Positions 1-5,116 of a stretch of 5,116 bases of DNA are shown here, one piece after another. The notes beneath the pieces are model-generated. The model had not been told where the DNA came from. It saw only the letters and a list, made by a program, of their open reading frames with translations, and made no database searches. How positions within the stretch are numbered: the stretch's first letter is position 1; each line of letters starts with the position of its first letter. Made by a program: the position numbers and the translations under genes. Source of the stretch: Bacillota bacterium (GTDB lineage Bacteria; Bacillota; DTU030); the NCBI GenBank assembly GCA_012841005.1, contig DUVO01000308.1, forward strand, positions 1 through 5,116, given 5' to 3'.

Positions 1-17
1 GCGCCCATGCCGGGCAC
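1..17 (-). repeat. small hairpin at the window edge, possibly cut
   Basis: Read on the minus strand, GTGCCC (17-12) and GGGCGC (6-1) form a six-pair stem, including one G-T wobble, around a five-base loop. It lies just beyond the terminator of nagB and touches the window edge, so its full extent is unknown. It could be the edge of a dispersed repeat or part of the next transcription unit. There is no U-tract within view, so it is not called a terminator. Confidence 0.3.
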
Positions 18-21
18 ACCT

Positions 22-66
22 AAAAAGGGCCGGGCTGGAAGTTTATACTCCAGCCCGGCCCTTTTC
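22..66 (-). terminator. strong intrinsic terminator after nagB
   Basis: A perfect inverted repeat pairs 23-39 with 49-65: thirteen GC-rich pairs flanked by four A-T pairs, with a nine-base loop (40-48). Read on the minus strand the stem is followed by a run of five T residues (26-22), the classic Rho-independent layout. It starts 23 bases after the nagB stop codon and so ends the operon. On the plus strand the stem is followed by CTTTTCC, so it may also work weakly for convergent transcription from the left. Confidence 0.93.
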
Positions 67-88
67 CTATAAGACTATTTGGTTCTTT

Positions 89-814
89 TTAGAGCAGGGA
101 TGCTGCCCCTTCATCCACCAGGACAACCACATCCGGATGCATCTGGAGCACAGAGGCAGGTACCTGGGGTGTAATTTTCCCCTTGAGCATCTTATAAACA
201 GCTCCCGCTTTCTTCTCCCCACTGGCCAAAAGCAGTATTTTCTTTGCCCCCATAATGCTTTTAATGCCCATGCTTATGGCCTGGGTTGGTACTTCCTCCG
301 GGGAAGAAAAAAACCTGGCATTGGCCTTGATTGTATTTTCAGTAAGATCCACAAGGTGCGTCAGGGCTTCAAAATGTTCCCCCGGTTCATTAAAACCGAT
401 ATGGCCGTTCTGGCCGATCCCTAAGAGCTGCAGGTCAATACCGCCTACTGCTTCAATAATATTTTCATACCTCCGGCATTCTGCCTCTACATCCACTGCT
501 TTCCCATCGGGTATATTGATATTCTCATCTTTAATGTCAACATGATTAAATAGGTGCTCCCGCATAAAATAATGATAGCTCTGCTCGTCATCTTTATCCA
601 ACCCGTAATACTCGTCCAGATTAATGGTTATTACCCGGGAAAAGCTTATTAACCCTTCATTATATATTTTAACCAATTCCCTGTAGGTTCCTACGGGGGT
701 AGAACCCGTTGCCAGGCCCAGGACACTGGCCGGTTTCAGGATGATCTGACTGGCTAGTATATAGGCCGCTCTTTTACTCAGGGTCTCATAATCTTTCACG
801 ATCTCTAAATGCAT
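89..814 (-). CDS. nagB: glucosamine-6-phosphate deaminase/isomerase (NagB), possibly biosynthetic
   Basis: NagB catalyses the reversible, cytoplasmic reaction glucosamine-6-P + water to fructose-6-P + ammonia. The 241-residue protein matches the length of the short, Bacillus-type NagB and lacks the C-terminal extension of the 266-residue allosteric E. coli enzyme. Visible motifs are the phosphate-binding [13 protein letters not shown] (32-44), NLDEYYG (65-71; D67-E68) and the active-site [14 protein letters not shown] (132-145), with His138 matching the ring-opening histidine and Glu143 the acidic partner. Asn136 stands where E. coli has Asp141, as in B. subtilis NagB. The start was chosen at 814 because the protein then begins [10 protein letters not shown] like the family and GGAGGG (826-821) sits 6 bases upstream. 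An in-frame ATG at 880 lies inside a ribozyme. No nagA or uptake gene is visible. The gene follows glmM and a glmS ribozyme, the place normally held by glmS, so an aminating role is inferred. Sampled stretches are 38-43% GC, lower than most of glmM. Confidence 0.93.
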   Translation of the reverse strand: MHLEIVKDYETLSKRAAYILASQIILKPASVLGLATGSTPVGTYRELVKIYNEGLISFSRVITINLDEYYGLDKDDEQSYHYFMREHLFNHVDIKDENINIPDGKAVDVEAECRRYENIIEAVGGIDLQLLGIGQNGHIGFNEPGEHFEALTHLVDLTENTIKANARFFSSPEEVPTQAISMGIKSIMGAKKILLLASGEKKAGAVYKMLKGKITPQVPASVLQMHPDVVVLVDEGAASLL

Positions 815-820
815 TTTGTT

Positions 821-826
821 CCCTCC
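821..826 (-). promoter_or_regulatory. ribosome binding site deciding the nagB start
   Basis: GGAGGG on the minus strand lies six bases before the ATG at 814. It matches the anti-Shine-Dalgarno sequence well and supports the short 241-residue protein rather than the extension starting at 880. It lies 43 bases downstream of the last pseudoknot strand of the ribozyme, so cleavage would remove the upstream mRNA but leave this site on the 3' fragment. Confidence 0.85.
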
Positions 827-868
827 GTTTATCGCCTGTAGATTACCAGAAATTCCTATACCCCTAAA

Positions 869-1019
869 TCCCACTGCCATCCCCTTTGTCCCTGCCGTCG
901 CCGGCCGGTTTTAAAGGACTGCTAACGCTGGTGGGAACAACGAGGGGCACCCGCCGAAAACTCGATAAACCCCTTCCTCGTCAACCCTCCCTGGGGTACG
1001 TCAGGAGGGTTCTGGCGCT
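869..1019 (-). ncRNA. glmS ribozyme: glmS-class GlcN6P-activated self-cleaving ribozyme, in the leader of nagB
   Basis: Recognised from conserved core segments. A-1 at 1019 precedes GCGCC (1018-1014), so cleavage is expected between 1019 and 1018. P1 pairs 1011-1004 with 990-983. The core then reads TTGACGAGG, containing the catalytic guanine region, followed by TTTATCGAG (969-961) and TCGGCGGGTGCC. P2 pairs 974-970 with 947-943. P3 is CGTTG (942-938) with CAGCG (930-926). Its loop strand TCCCAC (936-931) pairs perfectly with GTGGGA (874-869), forming the P3.1 pseudoknot. A P4 arm carries a GCCG/CGGC stem capped by a GCGA tetraloop, as in the Thermoanaerobacter tengcongensis ribozyme. In known members glucosamine-6-P acts as cofactor for self-cleavage, and in B. 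subtilis the 5'-OH fragment is then degraded by RNase J1. The sense strand matches the operon. The neighbour is unusual: the downstream gene is nagB and not glmS. The outer P4 pairing is less clear by eye than the rest. Confidence 0.95.
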
Positions 1020-1074
1020 TTAGAAAACCGTCTCTATTGAATTGCTTTGGTTCACCTGACCCTTTCCCTAAGCA

Positions 1075-1158
1075 TCACCCCCTTCTTGGCCAAAAATTAT
1101 TTACCTTCCGCGTCCCCTTCCTGCCCTTCCCTCTAATGAAAAATATTACAAAAAGCAT
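1075..1158 (-). CDS. possible 27-residue leader peptide between glmM and the ribozyme
   Basis: A short reading frame starts with ATG at 1158, six bases after GGAGGG (1170-1165), a spacing as good as that of nagB, and ends with TGA at 1077-1075. The peptide has a hydrophobic start (MLFVIFFI) followed by a strongly basic tail rich in Lys, Arg and Gly. Its stop overlaps another ATG (TGATG) that opens a seven-codon frame ending before the ribozyme. No relatives are recognised. The surrounding mRNA is purine-rich, so the Shine-Dalgarno match could be chance. It might instead be a translated leader that keeps ribosomes near the ribozyme's 5' side. Confidence 0.2.
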   Translation of the reverse strand: MLFVIFFIRGKGRKGTRKVNNFWPRRG

Positions 1159-1180
1159 CTCTTGCCCTCCCAGATTTTCC

Positions 1181-2518
1181 TCAGCCCAATTCCTCTTCGA
1201 TGATATCAACCAGTTGTTTTGCAATGGCCTCTATCTCTGCTTTCCTTTCTCCTTCCACCATTACCCGGATCTTTGGTTCGGTGCCCGAAGGGCGCACCAC
1301 CACCCGTCCGACACCGGTAAAGGCAGCTTCGGCAGCCCCGATAGCCTCCTGTACCCGGACATTGGTCGCAAACTCAGCTTTCCTGGATACGGGAACACTG
1401 TACTGGATCTGGGGCAGCCGGGGCATTACCGCTGCCAACTCCGACAGGGGCCGTCCCGTCTTTTTCAGGATGGAAACCAGTTCCAGGGCGGTAATCACGC
1501 CATCACCGGTGGTATTATAGTCGAGAAAGATAATATGCCCTGACTGTTCTCCCCCCAGATTGGCTCCCAAACGCTGCATCTCCTCCAGTACATACCGGTC
1601 GCCTACCCGGGTGCGCTCAACCTTAATCCCCTTTTGAGCCAGGGCCAGGTCCAAACCCAGGTTGCTCATCACAGTGGTAACCAGGGTCTGCTGCCGGAGT
1701 CTCCCAGCCGCCGCCATCTGGAGGGCGCAGATACACATGATCTGGTCTCCATCCACCAGCCGTCCCCCTTCGTCTACCGCCAGCAGGCGGTCGGCATCGC
1801 CATCATGGGCCAGGCCCAGATGGGCCCCTTGCTTGACAACGGCCTCCTGGAGGGCCTCGGGATGGGTGGACCCACAGTTGACATTGATATTGACCCCGTC
1901 GGGGTTATTAAAAATGGGGAGCACCTCGGCACCCAGCCGGCGAAAGATCCCGGGTGTTACGAAGGAAGCAGCACCGGCAGCGCAATCTATAACGATGCGC
2001 ATACCGTCAAAGCCCCCGGGAAACAGCCTTGCCAGATAGTTGAGGTACCGCTCCGGGGCATCCTCAACCGAGTGCACCCTGCCCACCTCCCCACCCGTTG
2101 GACGGGGGAGCCGGTCTTGTTGGGAAAGCAGGGCTTCAATTTGTTCTTCAACTGCATCGGGGAGTTTGAATCCCGTGCCGGAAAAGAACTTGATGCCGTT
2201 GTCTTCCACCGGGTTATGGGAAGCAGAAATAACCACCCCGGCATCGGCGGCAAGCTCCCGGGTAAGGTAGGCAATTGCCGGTGTCGGCATCACTCCTACC
2301 TGGTAGACATCAGCCCCTACCGACAGCATCCCGGCGGTGAGGGCGGCTTGGAGCATTTCCCCGGAAATACGGGTATCACGCCCCACCACAACCCGGGCTT
2401 TTCTTTTCCCGTTGGTCAGCAGGAAGGCCCCGGCCCGGCCCAGCCGGAAGGCCAGTTCCGGTGTCAACTCCCGGTTGGCTACTCCCCGTACACCATCGGT
2501 GCCAAAAAGTCTGCTCAT
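1181..2518 (-). CDS. glmM: phosphoglucosamine mutase (GlmM)
   Basis: GlmM converts glucosamine-6-P to glucosamine-1-P in the cytoplasm, the step between glucosamine-6-P formation and GlmU on the way to UDP-GlcNAc for peptidoglycan. The 445-residue length is normal for the family. The N-terminus MSRLFGTDGVRG is characteristic. The phosphoserine loop is SASHNP (98-103) with the phosphorylated Ser100. The magnesium loop is DGDADR (239-244), the sugar-binding loop GEQSGH (323-328), and the C-terminal phosphate-binding loop RPSGTEPKIR (409-418). GEQSG and ASHNP together separate GlmM from phosphoglucomutase/phosphomannomutase relatives. AAAGGGG (2534-2528) lies 9 bases before the ATG. It is the third gene of the conserved cdaA-cdaR-glmM cluster, and in other Firmicutes GlmM binds CdaA and lowers c-di-AMP synthesis. 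A 345-base gap with possible promoter and leader structure precedes it. No clear terminator follows it, so read-through into the ribozyme and nagB is likely. Confidence 0.98.
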   Translation of the reverse strand: MSRLFGTDGVRGVANRELTPELAFRLGRAGAFLLTNGKRKARVVVGRDTRISGEMLQAALTAGMLSVGADVYQVGVMPTPAIAYLTRELAADAGVVISASHNPVEDNGIKFFSGTGFKLPDAVEEQIEALLSQQDRLPRPTGGEVGRVHSVEDAPERYLNYLARLFPGGFDGMRIVIDCAAGAASFVTPGIFRRLGAEVLPIFNNPDGVNINVNCGSTHPEALQEAVVKQGAHLGLAHDGDADRLLAVDEGGRLVDGDQIMCICALQMAAAGRLRQQTLVTTVMSNLGLDLALAQKGIKVERTRVGDRYVLEEMQRLGANLGGEQSGHIIFLDYNTTGDGVITALELVSILKKTGRPLSELAAVMPRLPQIQYSVPVSRKAEFATNVRVQEAIGAAEAAFTGVGRVVVRPSGTEPKIRVMVEGERKAEIEAIAKQLVDIIEEELG

Positions 2519-2655
2519 GCCTGAATACCCCTTTCCAACTTACTAATAAATATGCGGAAAAAAGAAAAGTATCCTCCTACAGTAGGTCTGGACAAACATA
2601 CAAGGGGGACACGCTGCCTTCTTCACAAGTTCCGGGGAAAATGGGACGCTGGTAC

Positions 2656-2672
2656 TTCCCCCGGGGGGGGAA
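2656..2672. repeat. G/C-homopolymer hairpin in the glmM leader
   Basis: On the plus strand ttccccc (2656-2662) pairs with gggggaa (2666-2672) across a three-base loop, with eight consecutive G residues at 2663-2670. Outer ggt/acc pairing could extend the stem. It lies in the untranslated region between cdaR and glmM, about 140 bases upstream of the glmM start. No T-run follows on the minus strand, so it is not a terminator. The G8 run could be variable in length by slippage. Confidence 0.45.
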
Positions 2673-2741
2673 AACACCTGTCTCCGGTCGCCGGCTGTTT
2701 ATTAAAGAAGAACCCGGTATTGGGTAGACGGAGAAAAGGGC

Positions 2742-2802
2742 AAAAAAGTTCCCAACCGGGGCCTCTGCCAGGGAAGCCGTCTTTACCGGCATCTACTTTT
2801 TT
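2742..2802 (-). promoter_or_regulatory. structured terminator-like leader element upstream of glmM
   Basis: On the minus strand TTCCC (2775-2771) pairs with GGGAA (2753-2749) around a GGC-AGAG-GCC inner stem, and a run of six T (2747-2742) follows one base later, which is attenuator-like. A second hairpin GCCG/CGGC (2790-2787 with 2779-2776) abuts it. AAAAAAGT (2802-2795) is exactly complementary to ACTTTTTT (2749-2742), so the T-run could instead be paired in a closing stem, giving a three-way junction. It does not match a riboswitch class that I can name. It may be a simple intrinsic attenuator or a regulatory RNA, and the stem is weaker than the terminator after nagB. Confidence 0.4.
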
Positions 2803-2805
2803 AGC

Positions 2806-2832
2806 ATAATATCAATCAACCCGGCCCAGCAA
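2806..2832 (-). promoter_or_regulatory. candidate internal promoter upstream of glmM
   Basis: Minus-strand TTGCTG (2832-2827) and TATTAT (2811-2806) resemble sigma-A -35 and -10 boxes, but the 15-base spacer is short. An alternative -10, TATGCT (2808-2803), has an 18-base spacer. Transcription would begin just before the structured leader at 2742-2802. Its placement in a long gap between two otherwise co-directional genes is the main support. Confidence 0.25.
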
Positions 2833-2863
2833 CTGGTAATTATTTCCAGGTCCACAAAGTGCC

Positions 2864-4087
2864 CTAGCCTGCCTCCTCCTGCTGTGGGATTTCTTCCCCG
2901 CCCTCTCTGATTATAACCAGTACTTCCTCCGGCTCCAGGGCCACCCGCTGTATACCGCTGGGCAAGATTACCCGGACCTTAAGGCGGTGTTCACCAATCT
3001 CCAGCCCGGCTGCGTCTACAGAGGCAGTCACCTCCCTGGCCTGCAGGACATTTACCGCGGTAAAGGGTCCGGAAAGGGTGACTGCAACAGTTTGCGGCTG
3101 CAGTTCTGCCTCCAATCCTTCACCCAGATTATGTAACCTGATGGGAACCTGCACCGTTTTCTCTAGTTTTATTGGGCTAATTTTAACAGTCACCCGCACC
3201 CGGTCCCGGGGAGACTGAACACCTTCGGGCAGGAGCAAACGCAGTTCCTGGGAAATGTCGGCCGTGGATGTGCTTATATCAAGGGGGGCAGTCTCCAGGC
3301 TGGTCATCCTGTCCAGTACCTCCTGCCGCCCGTAGACTTCCAAAGCAGGCGGGTCAACAATTACCTCATCGACCTGGTAACCTTCGGCTGGCGTTCCCAT
3401 AAGCTGTGGTTCAATTTCCAGCGCCTTACTGGGTAATATCTCAACGGGAATTTTCACCTCAACTACTTCCGGCCGGATCTCCAAATTCTCCTCCAGGGAA
3501 TTCCCCTGCCTGTCCAGTACATGCACAGGTACGACAAATCTGATATCGGCAGTTGCTCCGGCAGCATCAATCCGCACCAGGGCCCGGGCAATTTCTTCCA
3601 CCTTACTCCGGGGACCTTCGACCACCACCCGGTTGGGATTCAAGACCTCTTCCCCCAGGACATACCCCCGGGCCGGCTGGCCGGTTATGGAAAGCTGCAG
3701 TTCCAGCTGTTCCTGTATTATTCGTTCCGTCATTACCGGAAGATGGGAGGGGATTATTTCCATCACCTGCACCCCTGTCGGCATACTGGCCAGGCGCACT
3801 TCCGGATTATTTTCTCCTTCAATGGCCTCTGCCATGTTTACATACAGCTCCAGGTCCTCTTCCCCCACGTTAAAGATATCATTGCGCCGCCCCCGCAGGC
3901 GCACAGAAACAGGCTGCACTTCTTCAATCAATATCAGGTCGGCGGGCATACCCCTTATTTGGGGAACGACGACAACGGTACGGTCTATTTCCGGGTTCTG
4001 TTCATTCACCACAAAGAGCCAGAGGAAAAAGGCGAGGGCTATTGAAATCAGCCTGGCGGCCACATGCCTTTCCAAGAATTTATCCAT
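2864..4087 (-). CDS. cdaR: CdaA regulatory protein CdaR (YbbR-domain protein)
   Basis: CdaR is an extracytoplasmic, membrane-anchored protein that binds CdaA and tunes its diadenylate cyclase activity. The 407-residue protein starts with a basic segment followed by one hydrophobic helix (about 11-28, ISIALAFFLWLFVV), a signal anchor placing the rest outside the membrane. Four beta-rich YbbR-type repeats can be laid out at about 35-118, 122-216, 219-304 and 308-395. Each contains a VxVxG(P/R)-like strand-turn such as VVVEGPR (154-160), LEVYGR (249-254) and VTLSGP (336-341). A short acidic, Gln-containing tail ends the protein. B. subtilis CdaR is longer (about 480 residues), so this is a compact version. 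The ATG at 4087 overlaps the cdaA stop (8 shared bases) and has GGAGG (4099-4095) 7 bases upstream, consistent with translational coupling. Repeat boundaries are by eye; the assignment rests on sequence pattern plus position. Confidence 0.93.
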   Translation of the reverse strand: MDKFLERHVAARLISIALAFFLWLFVVNEQNPEIDRTVVVVPQIRGMPADLILIEEVQPVSVRLRGRRNDIFNVGEEDLELYVNMAEAIEGENNPEVRLASMPTGVQVMEIIPSHLPVMTERIIQEQLELQLSITGQPARGYVLGEEVLNPNRVVVEGPRSKVEEIARALVRIDAAGATADIRFVVPVHVLDRQGNSLEENLEIRPEVVEVKIPVEILPSKALEIEPQLMGTPAEGYQVDEVIVDPPALEVYGRQEVLDRMTSLETAPLDISTSTADISQELRLLLPEGVQSPRDRVRVTVKISPIKLEKTVQVPIRLHNLGEGLEAELQPQTVAVTLSGPFTAVNVLQAREVTASVDAAGLEIGEHRLKVRVILPSGIQRVALEPEEVLVIIREGGEEIPQQEEAG

Positions 4088-4892
4088 CGGTAGTCCTCCA
4101 ATGCAATAAGTTGGAGAAGTTTAGCGGCTCCTTTTTGTAGATTTTCCCCAGGTATTCCTTAAGGCTGGTTTCATCAAGATAGCGCCGCAACCGCCCCTCC
4201 TGGGCCACAGAGATGGTCCCGGTTTCTTCGGAAACCACAATGCTGATGGCATCAGATTGCTCCGTTATGCCCAGGGCTGCCCGGTGCCGGGTTCCCAGTT
4301 CCTGGCCCAGGTCAGGATTCTCCGAGAGGGGCAGGAAGCAGCCGGCGGCAACCACCCGGTCGCCCCGGATAATGGTGGCCCCATCATGGAGGGGGGTATT
4401 GGGCACAAAAATGTTAACCAGGAATTCGGCCGATACAATCCCATCAACCCTAATCCCCGACTCCAACACATCATTGAGGCCCGTCTGCCTCTCCATAACT
4501 AAAAGGGCGCCAACCTTATTCCGGCTCAATACCTGGACGGCCCGCACCACCTCGGCAATTATCTCCTCCCAATCTTCTTCCCCCAGGACGGACATTGTCC
4601 GGCCAAAGAAACGACCGCGCCCAATCTGTTCCAGGGCCCGCCGCAATTCGGGCTGAAAAATGATGGGAATGGCAATAAGACCGATGGTCATTACCTTATC
4701 CAAAAGCCAATAAGTGGCGGCAAGGCCCAGGCGCCGGCTGAAATAAGTGACCAGAAGAAGAACTGCCACCCCTCTGATCAGCTGTACCGCCCTGGTCCCG
4801 CGGATCAGCATAATTACCTTGTAGATAACAAAGGCAATGATGAGAATATCGGCTACATCAATAAGCCGGATATAGCGTAATTGTGTAAGCAC
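4080..4892 (-). CDS. cdaA: membrane diadenylate cyclase CdaA
   Basis: CdaA condenses two ATP into cyclic di-AMP, the essential second messenger governing potassium, osmotic and cell-wall homeostasis in Firmicutes. The 270-residue protein matches the family length. Three N-terminal membrane helices lie at about 14-30, 38-53 and 62-79, followed by the conserved IIFQPELRRALEQIGRGRFF (77-96). A linking helix leads to the DAC catalytic domain (about 110-250), with the signature LHDGA (168-172; metal/ATP-binding Asp170) and GTRHRAALG (200-208; RHR 202-204). It begins with GTG at 4892; no in-frame ATG lies just upstream, and the N-terminus aligns with known CdaA proteins. A moderate AAAGGA site lies 10 bases before the start. 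It overlaps cdaR and is the first visible gene of the cluster. Confidence 0.97.
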   Translation of the reverse strand: MLTQLRYIRLIDVADILIIAFVIYKVIMLIRGTRAVQLIRGVAVLLLVTYFSRRLGLAATYWLLDKVMTIGLIAIPIIFQPELRRALEQIGRGRFFGRTMSVLGEEDWEEIIAEVVRAVQVLSRNKVGALLVMERQTGLNDVLESGIRVDGIVSAEFLVNIFVPNTPLHDGATIIRGDRVVAAGCFLPLSENPDLGQELGTRHRAALGITEQSDAISIVVSEETGTISVAQEGRLRRYLDETSLKEYLGKIYKKEPLNFSNLLHWRTTDG

Positions 4893-4948
4893 GGGCCATC
4901 CATCCTTTTTCCATCTTGCGGTTTGTTTGGCATATCGGCAGCCAGGAC

Positions 4949-4962
4949 TAGTTATACAACTA
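4949..4962. promoter_or_regulatory. 14-bp palindrome upstream of cdaA, possible operator
   Basis: Perfect five-base arms tagtt and aacta flank a four-base centre (atac). The site is 57 bases upstream of the cdaA start and includes a -10-like TATAAC on the minus strand (4956-4951). Its symmetry and position suggest a regulator-binding site, but no known operator is recognised. Confidence 0.3.
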
Positions 4963-4999
4963 TGCCCTTTTTGCTTTTGGTATTCTTCCCCCTACTCCT

Positions 5000-5027
5000 T
5001 TTATATTTTCGCTAGAAGGCCCAGGAA
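5000..5027 (-). promoter_or_regulatory. candidate promoter of the cdaA operon
   Basis: Minus-strand TATAAA (5005-5000) is a good -10 match in an AT-rich stretch; the partner TTCCTG (5027-5022), 16 bases upstream, is a poor -35. It would give a leader of about 100 bases before cdaA. No coding sequence is seen between 4893 and 5116 on either strand. Confidence 0.25.
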
Positions 5028-5116
5028 TACCTTCCCCACGAGAATTTTTCTCCCTTTCCGGCGGCCCCAGGGAAGGAAAAATTATTATTCCGGTAACCAA
5101 AAAAGAAACAGGGGAA

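Noticed and set aside
815..880. N-terminal extension of NagB starting at the ATG at 880
   Set aside because: The extra 22 residues do not resemble any NagB N-terminus. The bases around 869-880 belong to the ribozyme pseudoknot, and the ATG at 814 has a much better Shine-Dalgarno site.
1634..2524. 296-residue plus-strand open frame opposite glmM
   Set aside because: It is antisense to a fully convincing glmM, is rich in Pro, Gly and His with no recognisable domain, and is typical of a shadow frame in GC-rich coding DNA.
2577..2792. 71-residue minus-strand frame in the cdaR-glmM gap
   Set aside because: It has no good ribosome binding site, runs through the hairpins and G/C runs, and shows no recognisable protein pattern.
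2742..2802. Known riboswitch classes (THF, c-di-GMP, T-box, ydaO) for the glmM leader
   Set aside because: Fragments looked similar, but the conserved core motifs of each class are absent.
3521..4109. Plus-strand frames opposite cdaR
   Set aside because: They are antisense to cdaR, overlap one another in different frames and have low-complexity composition; shadow frames.
5045..5081. Imperfect hairpin upstream of cdaA as a terminator of a preceding gene
   Set aside because: The arms pair only with bulges, and neither strand shows a T-run after the stem other than the stem's own A/T arm, so it was not called a terminator.

Overview
The window reads as chromosomal DNA of a low-to-mid GC Gram-positive anaerobe of the Firmicutes/Clostridia type. 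Strong GGAGG-type ribosome binding sites, the cdaA-cdaR-glmM gene order and a glmS-class ribozyme all point that way. Protein sequence style suggests a Moorella/Peptococcaceae-like lineage, but that is an impression and not a demonstrated placement. All four confident genes lie on the minus strand, so transcription runs from right (5116) to left (1).

Layout in transcription order: an AT-rich upstream region with weak promoter-like elements and a short palindrome (4893-5116); cdaA, the membrane diadenylate cyclase, with a GTG start; cdaR, its membrane-anchored YbbR-repeat regulator, overlapping cdaA by 8 bases; a 345-base gap holding a candidate promoter and a structured, terminator-like leader; glmM, phosphoglucosamine mutase; a 366-base gap; nagB, glucosamine-6-phosphate deaminase/isomerase; and a very strong intrinsic terminator at 22-66.

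The main discovery is in the glmM-nagB gap. Positions 869-1019 (minus) contain a recognisable glmS self-cleaving ribozyme: the cleavage site before GCGCC, the GACGAGG core, the TTTATCGA and TCGGCGG segments, a P3 hairpin, a perfect 6-bp P3.1 pseudoknot and a GCGA-capped P4 arm. In the usual Firmicutes arrangement this ribozyme follows glmM and controls glmS. Here the gene after it is nagB, with an ideal GGAGGG site 6 bases before its ATG.

Together the genes link cell-wall precursor supply to c-di-AMP signalling. CdaA makes c-di-AMP, CdaR and GlmM are known to bind and modulate CdaA in other Firmicutes, GlmM turns glucosamine-6-P into glucosamine-1-P, and NagB interconverts fructose-6-P plus ammonia with glucosamine-6-P. 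A glucosamine-6-P-activated ribozyme is feedback logic for an enzyme that makes that sugar. The inference is that this NagB works in the aminating, biosynthetic direction, replacing or backing up GlmS. nagB is also visibly poorer in GC than glmM in the stretches counted, which fits a gene replacement.
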